Below are positions 1-8,900 of a DNA stretch of 64,000 nucleotides, in pieces. The stretch covers positions 112,437,209 to 112,501,208 of the forward strand of contig RSEF01000003.1 of assembly GCA_003993805.1 (NCBI GenBank), given 5' to 3'. Within the stretch, counting starts at the first letter, position 1. Each line of letters begins with the position of its first letter. Position numbers and translations under genes: made by a program. The notes under the pieces were generated by a model that was not told the origin of the DNA, ran no database searches, and worked only from the letters and a program-made list of their open reading frames with translations. The stretch is from Himantopus leucocephalus (taxonomy: Eukaryota > Chordata > Aves > Charadriiformes > Recurvirostridae).

Positions 1-560
1 CTTACACAGAATGTAGACAAGGATTTGGAGATGGGCTAATACTTATTTTCCTAGCAGGCATCACAGGCACAGATGTTCACTTGCTGTTTACCATTCTGAA
101 CTCTGGAATCTTTGCTTTCTTTCCCTCCACACAATACTGTGGCCTCAGTAGGGAGATTTCTCAGTGGGAATCTGGCAGCAGTGTTTGCTAGCACAAGTTC
201 TGTAGGTTTGTGGAAAAACAGTTTCTGTGCATTTTAAAAATACAGCTGGCAGGGAAGGGAAATTGACAACAGCTGTTACCTGCCAGCTCTGATAGGCTTA
301 CTGCTTTATTAATGTGGAGTGTTGAGAGATATTAGTTGTTTAGCTTAAATAAGTAAGTTTTAATTAGAATAAATTACTTAGGGTTATAATATTGTGTGAT
401 TTATGCTATTTGCTTAGATTTACTTAGCAGGAGCAAGGTAGATTTGCTGAAGCCTTCAGGCCACAATAGAGTTAGTTTTTTTAGTAATTTTCCTAGGAGC
501 TGGTACAGTCCTGTGTTTAGTCTTTTAGTATAAGAAAAATGTTAGTAACACACTGATGTT
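1..560. other. AT-rich flank, no gene recognised
   Basis: No open reading frame with plausible codon use, no splice-flanked homologous segment and no recognised repeat family was seen on either strand. It may be intron of an upstream gene if the candidate terminal exon at 596 is real. Confidence 0.4.
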
Positions 561-595
561 TTGGTAGTGTTTTCCCTAAGTCTGGGACTTTTCAG

Positions 596-739
596 TTCCC
601 CATGTTCTGCCAGCGAGCACAGGTGCACAAGAAGCATAAACCAGAAGATCAGGAGGCTCCAACTGTCAGCGGTGACAGCAAATCAACAAGGGAAGAGCAG
701 TCAGCGGACGACCTGCATGGACACAGAAAAGGAATCTAA
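596..739 (+). CDS. Candidate terminal coding exon of an unidentified upstream gene
   Basis: An AG acceptor at 594-595 precedes an open frame that passes an ATG at 602 and ends at TAA 737-739. The roughly 45 codons encode a polar, charged tail beginning MFCQRAQVHKKHKPEDQEAP. An ATTAAA signal at 916-921 would give a 3' UTR of about 200 bases, which is a coherent terminal-exon layout. I do not recognise the protein. In mammals the gene next to the ITSN2 5' end is NCOA1 in divergent orientation, which this plus-strand tail does not fit. It could be a chance frame or part of a decayed mobile element. The polypyrimidine tract is only moderate. Confidence 0.25.
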   Translation, partial: FPMFCQRAQVHKKHKPEDQEAPTVSGDSKSTREEQSADDLHGHRKGI

Positions 740-969
740 TAAGGTGTTAGAAGACCCCAAAGCAAAAATCACCATTGCACTAAAAGGCGCGTGAACAGTG
801 TGTGAGGGGTGGGCGTACAGATCGCAAGGGTGTAACAGCCCAGGATTTCTTTGTTTGAGGTCCCTCCCTTTTTGGAGGCACCCATCCCGGGCTGACCTTG
901 CTGCTGTACCTTTCAATTAAATTAGTTATTTTTATAAAATCTTGACGCCTGAGAGTCTGCTGCAGCAAA

Positions 970-1270
970 CCTAGGGTCATGAAGGGAGCATGCCCGAGAG
1001 AGAGAGATTGTGGATACCCCTGTGGAGGGGTAGCTGCCGGCGGAGGGGCTGGTGCTGCCCTGCCCAGGTGGCCGTGCAGAGGCCGGTGTGAGCCGAGGGA
1101 GGAGCAGAGTGGTCACGGGCCTGTAGTGGCACTAAGCAAGAAGGTGAGGGGGGGCTGTGTGACCGACCAGCGGGGCCCGGGGAAAGCCCAGAGGAGGACA
1201 GCAGTGCCAGTGACGGGGCTGGCGGGACCTGTGTTGGAGGCAGGGAGCGGTGGCGAGGTGCTGGGTGGCC
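970..1270. other. GC-rich stretch, no gene recognised
   Basis: The stretch is G-rich on the plus strand and rich in CpG. One good splice-donor-like site follows 1143 (AAG then GTGAGG), but no exon upstream of it is convincing. The open frames here come from low stop-codon density and lack homology that I recognise. Confidence 0.35.
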
Positions 1271-1860
1271 GCACTGGTGTACTTTAAAAACGTAAAATTT
1301 ACTTTAAAAAGGTAGAATGTATTTTAGAAGGTAGAATTTCTCACTAAGCAAGAGCAAAAAGCTGTAAAAAGGCTACAAGGCCTTGTGAAACAAGACGCTT
1401 CATACAAACAACACATGCTAACGAAAGAACCCTTGAAGCACAACAGATGGCTAACAAGGGAACATGCGTGTAAAGTGCCGAAACCACTGAGAACCGGACA
1501 GCTGCCAGAAGAGGCCCAAAGTCAACAAAGATTTGCTGTAACGGGGGGAAAGGTAACAGCGTCAGTGGGAGACCGTGAGACCACCGACTCAATCAGACTG
1601 AACAGAACTCCCCGTACTGGAGCACGTGCAGATGAACTAAAGGGCATTAAATGAAAGCGAGAGACTGTACTAACTGATAACCCTAACCCGACCTAATCAC
1701 TAACCAATGGTTGTAGTTAAGGGTGTGTATTTCTGTGTTTCGAACTGTATAAATATTCCAAAGAGTTTCTAGGCCGGTGCGCTACCCTTGTGGATTACCA
1801 CCTGGCACCCATCTCTGCGCAGAAATGATTTAAACAAATACCTCTGCTCCGCGTGAACAC
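1271..1860 (+). mobile_element. LTR-like segment, probable avian endogenous retroviral solo LTR
   Basis: The 3' part has LTR-like order: a TATA-type box (GTATAAATA near 1747), then about 25-35 bases later a short GC-rich block, then an A-rich segment ending near ACAAATACCTCTGCTCC at about 1834-1850. This resembles the R/U5 end of avian ERVL-type LTRs as I remember them. No internal viral genes are recognisable and I could not fix terminal TG/CA ends or a target-site duplication, so the boundaries are approximate. It lies just upstream of a CpG-rich block and could supply an alternative promoter. The family assignment is inference. Confidence 0.4.
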
Positions 1861-1984
1861 TGCCGTCCTGCGCGCCGGGTAAACGACCCCGCTTCGGGAC
1901 AGCGGGGCCGGGTCGGGGACTCGGGGGGGCTCTCGGGTGCCCCGAGAACGGGGCGCGGGGACGCGGGACGGTGTCCCCTCAGGG

Positions 1985-2100
1985 TCAGACATGGCGGACG
2001 GCGGCGTCTCGGGGCATGACGGGAGCTGTAGGCCGGGGCGCGCCACTTCCGGACGGCCATATTGGCTCCCCGGGGCATGCCGGGAGGTGTAGTTTTTGCG
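1985..2100. promoter_or_regulatory. CpG promoter-like cluster: YY1-like, ETS and two ZNF143-like motifs
   Basis: Within about 115 bases there is ACATGGCGGAC (1989, YY1-like), ACTTCCGG (2045-2052, ETS/GABP), an inverted CCAAT (ATTGG at 2061) and two copies of GGGGCATG(A/C)CGGGAG(C/G)TGTAG, at 2011-2031 and 2072-2092. These copies are reverse-complement matches to the ACTACAANTCCCAGNATGC promoter motif bound by ZNF143/GFY. A partial third copy (GGTGTAGTTTTG) is at 2181. This is a typical core-promoter combination, but it sits 2.3 kb upstream of the probable ITSN2 first exon and the transcript it serves is unknown. Confidence 0.55.
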
Positions 2101-2234
2101 GCCGTGGCTGCCGCGCAGCGGCATTGCTCTTGCGCGCGTGCAGAGCGGAGCAGTTCTTGGTGGCGCCGCGGCGCGGCTCGAGGTGTAGTTTTGTTGCCGG
2201 TTCCGTGTGGTGTCCTTTGCTCTCCTGGTGCTCG

Positions 2235-3440
2235 CTGCTGCCGCCAGGCGGCCAAAAGGCGGTACTGCAGCTGGGGCGCTGCGCATGCGCACTGTGGCTC
2301 TCGCCCCTGCTCACTGCTGCCGCCTGGCGGACGAACGCGGTACTGCAGGTGTTCCACAGGTCCCCAGTGCTCCGTCCCCTCCCTCGGTGCCGGCGTGGCA
2401 GGCGGGGACAGAAGCAACCACCTTGGCTTTTCGGTGCAGAGGCAATGAATATTACTGCCTGGGCTGCGAGTGGAAGCAATGCAGAGAGATTTAAGCCCCG
2501 TAACCCCCAGTAAGTAGTTCCCGGTTTTGGATAGTATAAACTGCGCCGAGATAGCGGTCATTGCTCACCCTGCTGAGTGCTCACAAAGGGATCATTACGA
2601 TGATGCTGCCGCCCGGCGGCCAAAGGACGGTACTGCAGCTCAGATGCCGCGCAGGCGCCGTGCCATGCCCGTGCTCCACGCTGCCGTCCGCCGGTACCGG
2701 CAACGCGATACCGCGGCGCCCGCGGGGCGGTGCCGCCGCGATCGTTGCTGCCTCCCGGCAAGGAAACGCCGCTGCTGCCGCGCGTGCGCGGGGCCGGCGG
2801 GCGCTCGGCGCGCGAAGCACCCCCGCGTGGCCGAAATGCAGACAGTTTGACGGACGTCGAAGGGCGTGACGCCGTGTGGGTCATTTACCCAGAGCGGGTT
2901 ACCTGTGGTGGGGTCTCCACGTGAGTCATCTGCTGTGGATTATCCTGCGTGCAGTCCCTGCTGTAGGTCATCCCCACGCGCGTCCCCCCACGCAGGGTCC
3001 TACCAGCACGTGGCCCCGCCCTCGGCCCCGCCTCCCCGCTGGCCTCGGCCCCGCCTCCTGCGCGACTTGGCCCCGCCTCTCTCCTCTCTCGGCCCCACCT
3101 CCCCCGGGCCCCGCCTTCCACCCCTCGTCGGCCCCGCCCCATGCCGCCCTTATCCCCGCCTCCCGCTCCCTTCGGCCCCGCCTCGGCCCCGCCTCCCTCC
3201 AGCTCAGCCCCGCCTCCCCGCGCTCGCTACTGCCACCATGCGACCATAAGTCGGTACTGCGGCTGTGGAAGCGCGCATGCGCAGTACAGCGCTCATCTGT
3301 GCTCGCTGCTGCCGCCTGATGACAAAATCCGGTACTGCAACTGAGAGCTGCGCATGAGCAATACAGCGCGCCTTGGTGCTCTCGCTGCTTACACCAACAG
3401 CCTGTACTGCAGCTCCGGAGCTGCGCATGCTCAGTGGCGC
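2235..3440 (+). repeat. Dispersed array of diverged repeats pairing a CTCF-like and an NRF1-like motif
   Basis: A recurring unit reads: GCTGCTGCCGCC-GGCGG, a short spacer, GGTACTGCAGCTG, then TGCGCATGCGCA. GGTACTGCAGC-type cores lie at 2261, 2339, 2629, 3253, 3331 and 3403, with a weaker one at 3557. NRF1-type palindromes follow at 2280-2291, 3273-3283, 3349-3360 and 3422-3433, some with a mismatch. The CTGCCGCCTGGCGG part is one base from the reverse complement of the CTCF core. Copies are diverged and interrupted by the GC-box run at 3011-3220. I recognise no named repeat family. Open frames translated through it are by-products. Confidence 0.6.
3011..3220 (+). repeat. GC-box minisatellite (Sp1/KLF-type sites)
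   Basis: About eleven copies of a GGCCCCGCCTC-like unit occur in 210 bases, at irregular 10-24 base spacing: near 3011, 3023, 3046, 3068, 3090 (with an A), 3106, 3129, 3150, 3173, 3184 and 3205. Each contains CCCCGCC, the complement of a GC box. A few more copies follow near 3459-3475 and 3510. The run is both a degenerate tandem repeat and a dense potential Sp/KLF binding platform. The long open frames here reflect base composition. Confidence 0.7.
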
Positions 3441-3599
3441 CCCCGTCCCTTCTCTTCGGCCCCACCTCCGCCCCGCCTCGTCCCCGCGATCCGCTCCCCT
3501 CGGCCGTCCCGCCCCGCCTCGTTCTCGCTGCAGCTGCCCCCGCGTGGCCGAAGCGCGTTACTGCAGCGCCAGCCCGCACGGGCGCTTGACGGGCGCCGT

Positions 3600-3900
3600 C
3601 CCCGGCTGCGGGTGAGGGCCGGTAGCACCGGGGAGCCCCTTCGGCAGGTGCGGCGGAGCCTCCCCAACTCGCCAGAGCTCCCTTGAAGTCTTCCGCATCA
3701 TCCCCATGGCCGTGTCCCCGTCCTCTCCCCCCCCGCGACTCTGGCCTACGCTCAGGCGCAGCAGCTGGTGCCCCCCAGGCTGTGGGAGCCCCGTCCCCCC
3801 TTGAAGTGCCTGATGCCAGGGAGCGCTGCGGCGGGGCCGGGCTGCGCAACGGTTTTGCTTTATTTTGTCACACACAAATCTATAAAGTTTTTAAGAAACG
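3600..3900. other. GC-rich upstream region, no gene recognised
   Basis: CpG-rich sequence with no protein homology that I recognise. A TATA-like TCTATAAAG lies near 3889 but no associated transcript can be argued from the sequence. Confidence 0.35.
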
Positions 3901-3959
3901 AAAGCCGGGTTTTGCTGAATATCGCCCCGCCCCTCCATGAGGCCCAGCCGCACCTCCCC

Positions 3960-4012
3960 GTTGCCACGGCAACAGCCCGGCGGCCCCGTCGGTGCCTCTT
4001 CACCATGGCAAC
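3960..4012 (+). promoter_or_regulatory. Pair of RFX X-box-like motifs
   Basis: GTTGCCACGGCAAC at 3960-3973 is a perfect inverted pair of GTTGCC half sites with a two-base spacer, the classic RFX X-box. CACCATGGCAAC at 4001-4012 is a second, half-perfect copy. The pair is about 360-400 bases upstream of the exon 1 donor. RFX factors regulate ciliary and other genes. That they act on ITSN2 here is inference. Confidence 0.6.
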
Positions 4013-4019
4013 CGCTCCC

Positions 4020-4290
4020 GGGTGGATGGGCGGGACGACGGGCCAACCACAGTGTGGGTGCCGCGCGTCAATTGGTCGGATCGCCTCGCTGGGGTGGGGC
4101 GCGGTGGGGATTGACGGCAAGATCGGGCCAATGGAACAGGCATACCGAAGTAGGGGTGCGGACGACAGCAAATGGGCGTGTGGCATGGGCGGGCGTTCGG
4201 AGGCGGGCCGGAGCGCTCCGGAAGCGGAAAGGGCGGGGGCACGAATGGCGCCCAGCTCAAAATCAGAGCAGGGCGGCCTGTGCGAAAAGC
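4020..4290 (+). promoter_or_regulatory. ITSN2: Probable ITSN2 CpG-island promoter
   Basis: The segment has an inverted CCAAT (ATTGG 4071-4075), a direct CCAAT (4128-4132), GC boxes (GGGCGGG near 4186 and GGGCGGGG near 4230) and an ETS core (CCGGAAGCGG near 4219), with no TATA box. This is a usual broad housekeeping promoter pattern. It immediately precedes a splice donor at 4374 in the orientation of the gene. The transcription start cannot be placed exactly. Confidence 0.55.
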
Positions 4291-4373
4291 GGGGCCCGGC
4301 GGGCGGGCAGGCCCTGGGCCGGGCCGGGCCGCGCCGCTGTGAGAACGTCGCAAGGTAGCTGGCTCGTGTCAGG
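4290..4373 (+). other. ITSN2: ITSN2 exon 1, probable 5' UTR exon
   Basis: The 3' end is defined by CAGG followed by GTGAGCGG at 4374, a strong donor. No plausible start codon lies close upstream in a frame that would join exon 3, so the exon is probably untranslated, as in mammalian ITSN2. The 5' boundary is a guess. Confidence 0.45.
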
Positions 4374-4689
4374 GTGAGCGGCGGGTGGCGGGGAACATGG
4401 CGGGGGGCCTGAGGGGGCCCCCGGGGAGGCTGGGGGTGGGACGGGGTCCCTGAGCGGTAACGGGTGAGCTGAGGGGGCCGAGTGGGAGGCACGCTAGGGG
4501 GCTGAGGGAGGACATCGGGAACGACATAAGGGGCTGTGGGCGGGCATTGGGAGGTCGTGGTGGTGAGTGCCCTGAGGGGGACCCTGAGCAAGGGGGCGGG
4601 GGGGATCGGGGGGCCTGGGGGAGCCCTGAGTTTTTTGGAGGGGCGTGGCCTCGTACCAGAGCTGGATGCCCACTGCTTTTGCCCTCCAG

Positions 4690-5190
4690 CCGCCCACCAC
4701 CAGGCCAGCCTGGCCTTCTACTGCTTCCAGCACGGCTGCCACCGCAGCTGCCCTCTGGCACTGGCCACTGACTGGCGGCAGGGACCCTACCTCTACAAAC
4801 TCAGCCAGCAGTACCGCCTCCTGGAGGGAGAATTTTCCACCCCCTGCGTCTGTGGTTTCGCCTCCAGTGCCCTTTTTTGTCTTGGTTTCTTCTTCTTTAG
4901 TAGATCAATTGGCTCAGAAAAAATCCTGCATCCTTTTTTCCTTCACCTACTTGACTTATTTTTGGCCAAACTCTCCCAGGGTTATCGGGTGCTGGCAGCA
5001 GGAAGGCTTTTAACGGGGTTGTCCACAGCATTGCTCTTCTCTGCCTTTGAGGTGTGGCACACCCATGAGTATGTGGATTGGTATGATTTTCTAAGTAAGT
5101 GGCTCGCCATAACCTTCTCCCAGGTGACTTTTTGAGGCAACATCATCACTGTGGGGGCCTGGGGGGGGGGGGCAGCCAATTTCTTCACCA
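4690..5190 (+). pseudogene. MFSD5: MFSD5-like pseudogene, frame-broken
   Basis: Translation from 4755 gives LALATDWRQGPYLYKLSQQY, matching the early part of MFSD5, the major-facilitator protein linked to molybdate uptake. The match then shifts frame near 4880 (LVSSSLVDQLAQKKSCILFS from 4882) and shifts back near 4960 (LAKLSQGY, then LTGLSTALLFSAFEVW). A TGA stop at 5133-5135 interrupts it, and weak similarity may run on to about 5190, across a run of 12 G at 5161-5172. Codons in the first part end mostly in C or G, unlike the surrounding intron. Only roughly the first third of the protein is present, with no clear poly-A tail, so a truncated retrocopy or a segmental fragment are both possible. 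Two frame changes and a stop rule out a normal protein. Confidence 0.85.
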
Positions 5191-5790
5191 AGTGGCCAGT
5201 GTAGACTCGGGGAGTTGCTTAAGTACATGGTCAGCATTAAAGCCAGATTTCCCTTAGTGTAGCAGCTGTTGGTCTTCCCTTTCATGAATGTCCCCACAGC
5301 TCCCTCATGGGTGGGATTTTTTGGTTTGTTTTGTGTGTGGTGCAGTTTTTTTTGGGGTCGGGTGCGTGGTTTCAAAAGCAGAGTGCGGTGTTGCCTGGTG
5401 GCAGCCTGCAGAGCTGTCTTGCTGCCTGACCTGCCCTTTTTCACTCCTCCTTGGTGGCTGCAGCTTTCATATGGCTAATTTGAGTGGAGCAATTAAGTTA
5501 CTTGCCTGTGTAAAAGTGCTTGCTGGTAATACCAGGAAGGTAAATGCTCGAACTGGTAGTGACTAACTTGGCTACAGGTAGAATTTCCGAAAGAAGAGCA
5601 GCAGCAGGAAGCAAACAGCGAGTTCCCCAAAAACTGTCTGTGTCAAACACATTGTTGCCAAATGTTGGTTGGCAGTTTGTTCCAAGGTGCTATTATTAGC
5701 ATCAATATTTATACCGTGTATGGCTATGGCGTTTAATTGTAACACTCAAGTTAGGATGGTGACTGATTGACGAGCTCGTCAAAAGCCCAG

Positions 5791-5890
5791 NNNNNNNNNN
5801 NNNNNNNNNNNNNNNNNNNNNNNNNNNNNNNNNNNNNNNNNNNNNNNNNNNNNNNNNNNNNNNNNNNNNNNNNNNNNNNNNNNNNNNNNN
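5791..5890. other. Assembly gap (100 N)
   Basis: Exactly 100 N, a conventional placeholder for a gap of unknown size. It abuts a CR1 3' end, so repeat content probably caused the break. Exon 2 of ITSN2 may lie in the missing sequence. Confidence 0.95.
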
Positions 5891-5976
5891 GTTTAGTGGT
5901 GGTTTTGGCAGTATTAGGTTGATGGTTGGACTCTGTGATCTTAAAGGTCTCTTCCAACCTAAATGATTCTATGATT
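5891..5976 (+). mobile_element. CR1 LINE 3' end
   Basis: The segment contains the hallmark CR1 tail: GGTTGGACTCTGTGATCTTA followed by AAGGTCTCTTCCAACC and a terminal ATGATTCTATGATT motif. The 5' part is lost in the adjoining gap. It is in the same orientation as the host gene. Confidence 0.9.
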
Positions 5977-8900
5977 TTGGGTAAAGATGTGACTATGTCA
6001 TTGCATAGAAAAATGGGCTTGTTTCATGTGCTGCATCAGTGGTGTAACTTGGCAACTACAGGTCATTTCAATGGCATTGTTTTTCCAGAATTAGGCACAA
6101 AATACTTTTATATTTATTGCTAGTCTTGAACCTGGATATGTGGAGGGCTTAGGTTAAGCCAAGTCTGCGTGCCAACTTGTTCCTGTAAGAAAAAGAAAAG
6201 TTAAATTAGCTTTAAAAAGCCTGAAGTATGAGTTTACTGATATTATAGGTTACATTAATTGCACTTTTTGATGAGAAATAGAAATCTTGTATCCGTAAAC
6301 TTCAGAAAATACTATTGAATGAGTTGCCAGAAATTCTACAGAAAACTAGTGTAAAAGGTAACATACTAATGTGCAGTTGAGAGTACTGTCATGTTTATAC
6401 ACATTTCCCAATGTATTTTTTACATTAGCCAAGCTCTAACAAAACTTAAAAAAAATATTTTTTTGTTTACACATCTTCAAGTAAAATTGCTGTAATTTGC
6501 TATGTCTGTATTGAGCTTTTTAATATTTTATTTGCTTGGTGTGTTGCTTTATGTTGCAGTGGAGCTTGGCAATAATTTAATTAAAAATGAGCTCCTGAAA
6601 ATGGATAGCCATAATGAGCTAAATGATTCTGTGATTTTTATAAAGTACAGAAATACTATCCTGTTACTATAAACTGATAGTTTAAGTGCTTTGGAATCGT
6701 CAAGTTGTGCTGTAAAATTCAGAGAACAAGTGGATCTTTAATGTTAGTGTGGACTAGACTATTATGTATCTCTAAATTGTTTTAGGCATTATAATCATTC
6801 TAAAAGCCAGGATTATGTTTCTACATTGAGATCATTGCATGGCACAGAAATCTTGACATTCTTCCGTTACAGAGATATTTTGTGTATTGAAGTGGGAGAA
6901 CACCGCGGACTGTTTCATCAGACAAAATACTGCATCATATGGAGTTCTGCTCCTGATTCATCGGGCTCATGGTTGGTTTAAAGAAGCCCAATATTTGATT
7001 TTAGTGAACTGCTGAACCTAAAGATTCCCAACACGCCAGAGTATCTAAAAATCCTGCACATAATGTAGAGAATATGAATTGTAACCTAAAATACAATGTG
7101 TCTGCTGCTGCTTTGTCCGTATTTTCTGTAAGCAAGCATTTCTTAGCCAAATCTGTGTAGCCCTGCACTTGCGTGATGCTATTTAACAGCCTGTCTGCAG
7201 GTGACAGTTATTTTTGGATGGCACATCAGAGACACTCGAAAATCTTAAAAATTTCCCTTGGCCTCAAGGGGCCCAATTCTTGTAATTTTAGTGAAAATAC
7301 AAAATTGAAGGAGAAACACCGTTTCCCTCTGTTTAACATGCTTTAGCTACAGGTGTTGCCTTTTAACTGTGTATACGTTAAAGAAGCTGCTGAAGTTGTT
7401 GTTAAGCGCAGACATACCCTTTTCCTCTGGCGGTTCCCGCAGTGTTGCTTAATGTGCCGAGAGCCTCTGTGAAGCATTTCTGGTAGGACAAGTAGAAGTG
7501 GGATGAATGTGTGCGTTGTGAAAGGAGGCTGCATGTGGCTCCTACCACGGCCTGAGAACGTGGGAGCTGGGAAGAGTAGATGCATTCCTCCAGGAAGGGC
7601 AGCTGGTGCTTTGGGGTGGACCCAAAGCCGCTGCAGTAGTAGTTTATAACATATTTACACACCTAAATAAGAATAAGTGCTTATTATCGGTCAGCATTTT
7701 CTCCTACGCTTGATATAAGGAATCAAAAACAAAGGAGGAAAGCAAATATTGAAAGTCACAATAACACTGATAAGAAATTTGGAAATTCAGGCTAATGGTA
7801 AAATGTTCTGGATATTTTTGGACTCCTGGAGTGTTTACTCACCACTGAGGAAAAATTAGAAGTATGATTCAACATCTCAGTTGAGAGCATTAGATCTGAT
7901 CTGTAACAAATACTTCTGTAGTAAATTTATCTACAAACACAGACAGAAGAAGACTGGAATTATTAGATTTATCCCAGTATGTCTTAAACCAAACAATTCT
8001 CTTGAGTCTCCTAATGGGATACAGTAATGCCATTGCGGGTTGCATTACGGAAAACCCCTTGTTGTGCCGCTTGAGGCACGCTGCTGCATGTCTGTGTTAA
8101 AATTTCCCTGTCTTTAAACATGGGGATAAATATTTATTTAGGGTCATTATGAAGCTTAATGCTAGTTTTTTGGATGGTTAAAAAGGTGGTGGTATAATCA
8201 CTCATCCTCGTGACTTATGTGTACAAGGAATGCTTTTTCAATTTAGGTTTATTATCTCTGTGGAGTTAATTAACTTTGTAGGTCGTAGGAGCATAGTTTT
8301 TATTAGAGAAAAACAAGCAACGCCTACCAGTGAAAAACAAACACAGTTCTTTGGAGAATGTGAGAAATGTCTTACGATTTTCCATAAGTGAAAAGTTGCC
8401 TTTGCCTTTATCCTTTTCACTAATAGTACCACTCTCGGTACTTTTGCCTATGGGTTGTACTAACCAATGGCAGAGGTCTTACAGAGCGTTTTCAAGTCTT
8501 TACTTTTTTAATAGGATTACGCTTTCTTTTCTCCTCTCTTTTTCAATTGCAGTTTACAGCTTTAAGGAAAACAGTGTTTGTTTCTGGTGTTGGCAGCCCA
8601 TCAAAGCAAGTCCTTTATTTTCTTCAGAAGATTATCTGTCTGATCCAGTGTTATAAAGGTATTTCTGGAGCTGTCCTACGGAATGCTGTGATCCTGCCAT
8701 AAACAGACCCTCATGGTCTGTCGTAGAAAGATGTATTTTATTTAAAATGAGCTTAAAGGAACAGAAAATGTTTTTTAATCCCCAGCATAGTTGCTTGTTT
8801 CCGGCGCTATAAAATCATGAGTGCTACCACATTGAATTACCTATTAATACCTGTTACATGCAGGTGCAGTCAGTATGTATTTTGTCATCTTTAGAGAAGT

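Noticed and set aside
1675..1700. CCCTAACCC telomere-like string
   Set aside because: Only about two imperfect units inside the LTR-like segment, far too short for an interstitial telomeric repeat.
1795..2561. Overlapping open frames of 128-243 codons on both strands
   Set aside because: They lie in CpG-rich promoter and repeat DNA where stop codons are rare. Frames are open on both strands at once and the peptides are arginine, alanine and proline-rich without domains.
2968..3849. Minus-strand frame of 293 codons, the longest in the window
   Set aside because: It is the complement of the GC-box run and CTCF/NRF1-like repeats. Its low-complexity content mirrors the repeats and there is no recognisable protein.
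3860..4591. Minus-strand frame of 243 codons and overlapping plus-strand frames over the ITSN2 promoter
   Set aside because: Proline/arginine-rich translation of a CpG island that crosses the exon 1 donor, with no domain or homology.
4536..5135. 200-codon plus-strand frame read as an intact novel gene
   Set aside because: Its similarity to MFSD5 jumps to another frame at about 4880-4960 and ends at a stop well before the family length, so it is a pseudogene.
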